This document shows positions 59,324 through 64,000 of a stretch of 64,000 bases of DNA, piece after piece (positions within the stretch are counted from its first letter, which is position 1; each line of letters begins with the position of its first letter). The notes under the pieces are model-generated. The model ran no database searches, had not been told where the DNA came from, and saw only the letters and a list, made by a program, of their open reading frames with translations. Both the position numbers and the translations under genes were made by a program. The stretch comes from Prevotellaceae bacterium UBA4332. GTDB taxonomy: Bacteria; Bacteroidota; Bacteroidia; Bacteroidales; Bacteroidaceae. The DNA lies in NCBI GenBank assembly GCA_002394365.1, contig DGTQ01000026.1:137193-201192 (forward strand). Reading direction: 5' to 3'.

Positions 59324-60451
59324 GTGGAAGGCGATCATATAAAAATCAATCGTTGGCTGATGCCCCTCTCGTGGCTTTACGGCTTGGGAGTATGGGTGAG
59401 AAATCTGCTTTTTGACACAGGTGTGCTAAAGAGCAGGTCTTTCAACATTCCCGTTATTTCTGTGGGCAACATTACCGTCGGCGGTTCGGGCAAGACACCT
59501 CATGTAGAATACATCCTCTCCCTCCTTCACAATCACGTAAGGACCGCCATGCTCTCCCGAGGCTACAAGCGCAAGTCGAAGGGATTTGTCCTGGCAGGCA
59601 ACAATACCACCATGCAGGAGATAGGCGACGAGCCATACCAGATACACCAGAAATTTCCCAACGTCTTTGTGGCAGTAGATAAAGACCGCTGTCATGGTAT
59701 AGACACGCTACTCTCCTTGCCAGAGACAAAGGACATTGATGCCGTGGTGCTCGATGATGCTTACCAGCACAGGTACATCAAGCCTGGCATGAACATTCTT
59801 CTTGTGGATTACCACCGCATAATAACAGATGACACACTCCTGCCAGCAGGCAGACTGCGCGAACCTGTCAGTGGCAAGGACAGGGCAGACATGGTGATAG
59901 TGAGCAAATGTCCGCTGGACATAAAGCCTATGGAGTTTCGAGTGGTGCAGCGAAACCTCAATCTTTTTCCCTATCAGCAACTCTTCTTTACCGTAATAAG
60001 GTATCACGCCCTCTCCCCCGTCTTTATCGAGGCCAACCCTCTGAGGCAACCCGACCTAAACCTGCCACCAGAGAGAAACGAGGGCGTGCAGTTGCCACAC
60101 GTGCTGCTGCTTACGGGCATCGCCTCTCCACGCCAGCTCATAGAAGATTTAACCCCACACTGCAAGGGGATAACCCCCATAAGTTTCGATGACCATCACC
60201 AGTTTACCCCGTCTGATGCCGAAGCCATAAACTTCGCTTACAAGATGATAGAAAAACCCGCCATCATCGTTACTACGGAGAAAGACGCCATGAGGCTCCA
60301 CAACGTAAAGACGCTCTCCAAGGGCGTAAGGGAGAATATCTATTACCTGCCCATAAGCATAGAATTTCTGCAGAATGAAAAAGGAAAGTTTGACCAGATA
60401 ATACTTGATTATGTACACAAAAATTCAAGAAACAGCCTCCTGGCTCAATGA
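59324..60451 (+). CDS. lpxK: Tetraacyldisaccharide 4'-kinase
   Basis: This membrane-associated kinase of lipid A synthesis adds the 4'-phosphate. The Walker A motif is SVGNITVGGSGKTPHVE. SRGYKRKSKGFVL, DEPYQIHQKFPNVFVAVDKDR and VVLDDAYQHRYIKPGMNILLVDY are family motifs. The length is 375 aa and the start is GTG. It overlaps the downstream purine nucleoside phosphorylase gene by about 41 nt. Confidence 0.95.
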   Translation: MEGDHIKINRWLMPLSWLYGLGVWVRNLLFDTGVLKSRSFNIPVISVGNITVGGSGKTPHVEYILSLLHNHVRTAMLSRGYKRKSKGFVLAGNNTTMQEIGDEPYQIHQKFPNVFVAVDKDRCHGIDTLLSLPETKDIDAVVLDDAYQHRYIKPGMNILLVDYHRIITDDTLLPAGRLREPVSGKDRADMVIVSKCPLDIKPMEFRVVQRNLNLFPYQQLFFTVIRYHALSPVFIEANPLRQPDLNLPPERNEGVQLPHVLLLTGIASPRQLIEDLTPHCKGITPISFDDHHQFTPSDAEAINFAYKMIEKPAIIVTTEKDAMRLHNVKTLSKGVRENIYYLPISIEFLQNEKGKFDQIILDYVHKNSRNSLLAQ

Positions 60452-61223
60452 GCGACACTCTTCCCGTCCCGAGGTAGCTATAATCCTTGGCACGGGACTT
60501 GGTTCCATAGCCGACGAGATAGAACCTGAAGTAGAGATAAGCTATAAAGACATACCACACTTCCCCGTTTCCACCGTCGAGGGGCACGAGGGCAAGCTCA
60601 TATTCGGAAAATACGCAGGCAAGGACATCCTCGCCATGAAGGGGCGCTTCCATTACTACGAGGGCTACTCCATGCAGGAGGTAACTTTCCCAGTGCGTGT
60701 CATGCACGAACTGGGCATCAAGACGCTCTTCGTCAGCAATGCTGCTGGAGGTTCCAACCCCACTTTTCACGTGGGCGACCTTATGATTATCACCGACCAC
60801 ATCAACGCCTTTCCAGAAAACCCGCTGCGCGGCAAGAACATACCTACAGGTCCACGTTTCCCTGAAATGAACGGAGCCTACGACGCACAGCTCATCCAAC
60901 TTGCCGACAGCATCGTCAAGGAGCAGAATATCTCTGGTGTAGTACACGGCGTGTATTATGGTACACAAGGTCCTTCCTACGAAACACCAGCCGAATACCG
61001 TGCTTTCCATATCCTCGGAGCAGATGCCGTAGGCATGAGCACCGTACCCGAGGTAATAGTAGCACGCCATAGTGGCATCAAGGTCTTCGGCGTTTCCGTC
61101 ATCACCAATATGGGACTATCAGACCATCCCGTCTCAGTATCTCACGAAGAGGTGCAACAGGCTGGTGAGCAGGCAGGCAAACGACTGAAGATGATTATCA
61201 AAGCGATGCTGTGCAAGCTTTAG
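60411..61223 (+). CDS. punA: Purine nucleoside phosphorylase
   Basis: This trimeric-type phosphorylase frees purine bases from nucleosides. ILGTGLGSIADEIE, the phosphate site GRFHYYEGYSMQEVTFPVRV, NAAGGSNPTFHVGDLM, GVYYGTQGPSYETPAEYR and the base-binding VSVITNMGL are present. About 270 residues from the ATG at 60411 (a TTG lies two codons earlier). The long overlap with lpxK implies coupled expression. Confidence 0.95.
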   Translation: MYTKIQETASWLNERHSSRPEVAIILGTGLGSIADEIEPEVEISYKDIPHFPVSTVEGHEGKLIFGKYAGKDILAMKGRFHYYEGYSMQEVTFPVRVMHELGIKTLFVSNAAGGSNPTFHVGDLMIITDHINAFPENPLRGKNIPTGPRFPEMNGAYDAQLIQLADSIVKEQNISGVVHGVYYGTQGPSYETPAEYRAFHILGADAVGMSTVPEVIVARHSGIKVFGVSVITNMGLSDHPVSVSHEEVQQAGEQAGKRLKMIIKAMLCKL

Positions 61224-61350
61224 TTACAAGTTCCCCCCCAAGGGGGAGAGACTCCCTCTCCTTCTTTGCAGGCAAAGCCAACAAGTTGGAGCGGGGAGAG
61301 GGATGGGGAGAGGTCTCAATCTTTAATCTTCAATTTTCAATATAACAAAA

Positions 61351-62397
61351 GTGGATATTTCAAAACTCGGAGAATTTGGTCTCATAGACCACATAACAAA
61401 AGACATAGAAATAAAGAACCCCTCTACCATCAAGGGCGTGGGTGACGATTGCGCCGTACTCAGTTACGGGGCAGACCTTCAAACCCTCGTCACCACCGAT
61501 ATGCTCATGGAGGGAATACACTTCGACCTCACCTACGTCGATATGCGCACCCTTGGCTATAAGTCGGCTATGGTAAACATCAGCGACATCTTTGCTATGG
61601 GTGGCACGCCGCGCCAGCTTACAGTGTCAATAGCCCTCTCCAAGCGTTTCAGCGTAGAGGACGTAGCCGATTTCTATGATGGTTTGAAAGCAGCCTGCCA
61701 GAAGTGGAACATCGACATCATTGGTGGCGACACGACTTCCTCCAAGACAGGTCTTGCCATCTCCATCACCTGCATAGGCGAAGCACGAAAAGAAGATATC
61801 ATCTATCGTAGCGGAGCCAAGGAGACCGACCTCGTATGCGTATCTGGTGACCTCGGTGCTGCCTATATGGGATTGCAGCTCCTCGAGCGCGAAAAGACCG
61901 TCTATTACGAGATGCTCAAAGAAGGCAAGCAGAAGCAGGACGATATGTGGACACCCGACTTTGCAGGAAAGGAGTACATCATCCAGCGTCAGCTACAGCC
62001 TGAAGCACGTGGCGACATTCTGGCACAACTGCGCGAAGCAGGCATACGACCTACCTCCATGATGGATATTTCCGACGGACTATCATCTGAACTGCACCAC
62101 ATCTGCAAACAGTCTGCCACAGGATGCCGCATCTACGAGAAGAACCTCCCCATAGACTATCAGACAGCCCTCATGGCAGAAGAACTCAACATGAACGTAA
62201 CGACCTGCGCCCTCAACGGAGGCGAGGACTACGAACTGCTCTTCACCTGTCCCATAGGCGACAACGACAAACTACAGTCTATGGAGGGCATCAAGGTAAT
62301 CGGCTATATCACCAAGCCAGAACTCGGACTCAAACTCGTTTCTCGCGATGGCAATGAGTTTGACCTCCTCGCTCAAGGATGGAATCATGGGGCTTGA
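61351..62397 (+). CDS. thiL: Thiamine-monophosphate kinase
   Basis: This enzyme phosphorylates thiamine phosphate to thiamine diphosphate, the cofactor used by Dxs. The family opening GEFGLIDHITKDIE, GVGDDCAVL, MLMEGIHFDLTYVDMRTLGYKS, VNISDIFAMGGTPRQ, GGDTTSSKTGLAI and MMDISDGLSSELHHI are visible. The length is 348 aa and the start is GTG. The 127-bp upstream gap contains G/C-rich inverted words (CCCCCCAAGGGGG) but no clear promoter. Confidence 0.95.
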   Translation: MDISKLGEFGLIDHITKDIEIKNPSTIKGVGDDCAVLSYGADLQTLVTTDMLMEGIHFDLTYVDMRTLGYKSAMVNISDIFAMGGTPRQLTVSIALSKRFSVEDVADFYDGLKAACQKWNIDIIGGDTTSSKTGLAISITCIGEARKEDIIYRSGAKETDLVCVSGDLGAAYMGLQLLEREKTVYYEMLKEGKQKQDDMWTPDFAGKEYIIQRQLQPEARGDILAQLREAGIRPTSMMDISDGLSSELHHICKQSATGCRIYEKNLPIDYQTALMAEELNMNVTTCALNGGEDYELLFTCPIGDNDKLQSMEGIKVIGYITKPELGLKLVSRDGNEFDLLAQGWNHGA

Positions 62398-62443
62398 ATA
62401 AAGTATAAAGTATAAAGTATAAGGTATAAAGTATAAAGTATAT

Positions 62444-63367
62444 ATGAAACCAACACTCTTTCTCCTTGCTGCAGGAATGGGAAGCCGCTATGGTGGCTTG
62501 AAGCAGCTCGACGGCGTAGGTCCTAATGGTGAAACCATCATGGACTACAGTATTTACGATGCAATAAAGGCAGGCTTTGGCAAAGTCGTATGGGTAATAC
62601 GCAAAGACTTTGAACAGCAGTTCCGCCAGCAGATACTCTCAAAGTACGAAGGCAAGATACAATGCGAACTCTGCTTTCAGGAACTTAACTCCCTGCCCTC
62701 AGGTTTCCAAGTGCCAGAAGGCAGACAGAAACCTTGGGGTACCAACCATGCCATCCTCATGGGAAAGGACGTCATAAAAGAGCCTTTCTGCGTAATCAAC
62801 TGTGACGATTTCTACAATCGTGACTGTTTCATGGTTATGGGCAAATACCTGTCCTCTCTCCCAGCTGATGCCAAAGGCAAATACGCTATGGTAGGTTTCC
62901 GCATAGGCAACACCCTCTCCGAGAACGGCACCGTCTCTCGTGGCTTGTGTTCCAAGGATGCAGAAGGCAACCTTACTACCTGCGTGGAGCGAACAAAGAT
63001 AGCACGTCAGGCAGACGGCACTGTGGCTTATCGCAAAGACAACAAGGAAGACGGCGACTGGGTGGCAGTAGATGAAAACTCACCAGTAAGCATGAATGTG
63101 TGGGGCTTCACCCCCGACTATTTCGAGTACTCCGAGCAGATGTTCCGCGACTTCCTCTCCGACCCAGCCAACATAGCCAACCCAAAATCGGAGTTCTTCA
63201 TCCCTATGGTGGTCAACGATATGATAAACAAGGGAGTAGCCACCTGTAAAGTGCTTGATACCACCTCAAAGTGGTTTGGAGTAACCTACTCTGAAGACCG
63301 TCCCGATACCGTAGCACGCATAGCACAGCTGGTCAAGGACGGAGTATATCCCGAGAAGCTGTTTTAA
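62444..63367 (+). CDS. Sugar-phosphate nucleotidyltransferase-like protein
   Basis: The N-terminal pyrophosphorylase motif LLAAGMGSRYGGLKQLDGVGPNGETIMDYSIYDAI and the acidic metal motif INCDDFYNRD place this in the NTP-transferase family. The 307 residues lack a recognisable left-handed helix domain. The sugar and nucleotide are unknown. It follows a TATAAAG microrepeat (62398-62442). Confidence 0.85.
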   Translation: MKPTLFLLAAGMGSRYGGLKQLDGVGPNGETIMDYSIYDAIKAGFGKVVWVIRKDFEQQFRQQILSKYEGKIQCELCFQELNSLPSGFQVPEGRQKPWGTNHAILMGKDVIKEPFCVINCDDFYNRDCFMVMGKYLSSLPADAKGKYAMVGFRIGNTLSENGTVSRGLCSKDAEGNLTTCVERTKIARQADGTVAYRKDNKEDGDWVAVDENSPVSMNVWGFTPDYFEYSEQMFRDFLSDPANIANPKSEFFIPMVVNDMINKGVATCKVLDTTSKWFGVTYSEDRPDTVARIAQLVKDGVYPEKLF

Positions 63368-63672
63368 TTTTCGGAAGTAGAAAGGGAAGTAAAAAGGGAA
63401 GTAAAAATGGAAGGACTCCGAGCTCTGTCAATGGTCTTTTAACCCCTCTAGGTCTCCCCGTTATCGGGGAGCAGAAACGCCTGAGCACCGTAGGAGCGCA
63501 AGAAAAAGGGAAGTCTTCCAGCCAGTGAAGCTGGCTTAACTCCCTAAACCAAAGGTTTATAACTCCCCTTTTAACTTCATTCTATAACTCCCTAAACTTG
63601 AATTAGTAACTATTTTCGTAGCACGGAGTTTCGTTTTCGTAACAGCAGTGCACGAAGAATAAAAAAGATACT
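63368..63672. other. 305-bp gene-free stretch with small hairpins
   Basis: It holds GGGAAGTAAAAA words (63382-63410), the second copy of the nested repeat family (63413-63502), the hairpin CCAGC/GCTGG near 63520, the hairpin AAACC/GGTTT near 63547, and TAACTCCC words. No promoter with both boxes was seen. Confidence 0.65.
63413..63502 (+). repeat. Second repeat family, copy near nrnA
   Basis: It shares GTCAATGGTCTTTTAACCCC, the CCCCGTTATCGGGG hairpin and GCAGAAACGCCTGAGCACC with the insertion at 53246-53421. It is a shorter form with one GGAGCGCAAG end. Confidence 0.8.
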
Positions 63673-64000
63673 TTGAAAATAGAATTGTTAAGCGATGCGC
63701 AGCTCTCGCAGTTGCGCACCATTCTCGATGACAGCCATAAAATCATTACTGTCTGCCACACCAATGCAGACGGCGATGCTATAGGTTCAATGCAGGCATG
63801 GGCAGAATATCTGCGCCAACGGGGCAAGGAAGTCTCTGTCATCGTGCCTGATATGTTCCCCGATTTTCTCCAGTGGTTGCCAGGAAATGACAAGATTATC
63901 CGTTACGACAAGAAACGCGAAATCGTGGCAAACCTACTCGAGGAAGCAGACCTCGTATGCATCCTCGACTTCAACAGGCTCAGTCGTGCCACTGAGGAAC
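63673..64000 (+). CDS. nrnA: DHH-family phosphoesterase, NrnA-like (partial)
   Basis: The frame opens at a TTG (KIELLSDAQLSQLRTILDDSHK) and runs off the window after about 109 codons. HTNADGDAIGSMQAW is the DHH-family metal motif. VSVIVPDMFPDFLQWLPGNDKI and ADLVCILDFN, with the next metal aspartate, follow. NrnA-type enzymes degrade short oligoribonucleotides and 3'-phosphoadenosine phosphate. The DHHA1 half lies outside the window. Confidence 0.9.
   Translation, partial: MKIELLSDAQLSQLRTILDDSHKIITVCHTNADGDAIGSMQAWAEYLRQRGKEVSVIVPDMFPDFLQWLPGNDKIIRYDKKREIVANLLEEADLVCILDFNRLSRATEE

Overview
The window comes from a member of the Bacteroidales, most likely a Prevotellaceae (Prevotella-type) chromosome. 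The signs are promoters of the Bacteroidota type (TTTG or TTGG, 19-20 nt, then TAnnTTTG), a serine palmitoyltransferase, two proteins with type IX secretion C-terminal domains, a NusG paralogue, a lipoprotein TamL and paired ExbD genes. Most of the window is ordinary core genome: amino-acid, lipid, isoprenoid, cell-wall and nucleotide metabolism, potassium and proton transport, DNA repair and proteolysis.

Layout. 1-10.9 kb: map/glyA, a mini secreted protein, an RNA methyltransferase, serine palmitoyltransferase divergent from a lipid kinase, a YigZ protein, a SUMF1 lipoprotein, DedA, glnS and a PHP hydrolase. 10.9-12.4 kb: accessory island 1, made of a repeat element of about 750 bp and a RelE-type toxin-antitoxin pair. 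12.4-26.3 kb: a proton antiporter, the asd-dxs-trkA-trkH-nuclease operon, TamL, rluA-type, fabG and tetR. 26.3-27.4 kb: a gene-free, AT-rich, repeat-filled stretch. 27.4-40.3 kb: the maeB-maf-NusG-like operon, radA, a receiver/PEP-binding fusion, gdhA and the lipoprotein-murB-metallohydrolase operon. 40.4-48.7 kb: one long co-directional run from exbB through exbD, thyA, folA, a solute-binding-like lipoprotein, a TPR protein and a ClpC-like unfoldase without its N-domain. 48.8-53.8 kb: accessory island 2, an AT-rich two-gene restriction-modification system behind a structured leader, then an inverted copy of the island-1 element. 53.8-64 kb: type IX-associated surface genes, uvrA, lpxK, purine nucleoside phosphorylase, thiL, a nucleotidyltransferase and the start of nrnA.

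The most interesting signal links the two accessory islands. Two inverted copies of the same element, 41 kb apart, each end in the same promoter of about 31 bp, and a different defence-type cassette follows each one: toxin-antitoxin in one, restriction-modification in the other. A further copy of the promoter sequence lies beyond the toxin-antitoxin pair, so that pair sits between direct repeats. Copy 2 also carries a 42-bp fragment of the PHP gene that precedes copy 1. The restriction-modification promoter opens into a leader of about 270 nt. The leader can form a long hairpin that competes with an intrinsic terminator, and it then encodes a six-codon peptide inside a perfect inverted repeat. 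I read this as a candidate promoter-linked cassette-exchange site with RNA-level control of the methyltransferase operon. That reading is inference; the repeats and structures themselves are visible in the sequence.

No rRNA, tRNA, CRISPR array, transposase or integrase was seen.
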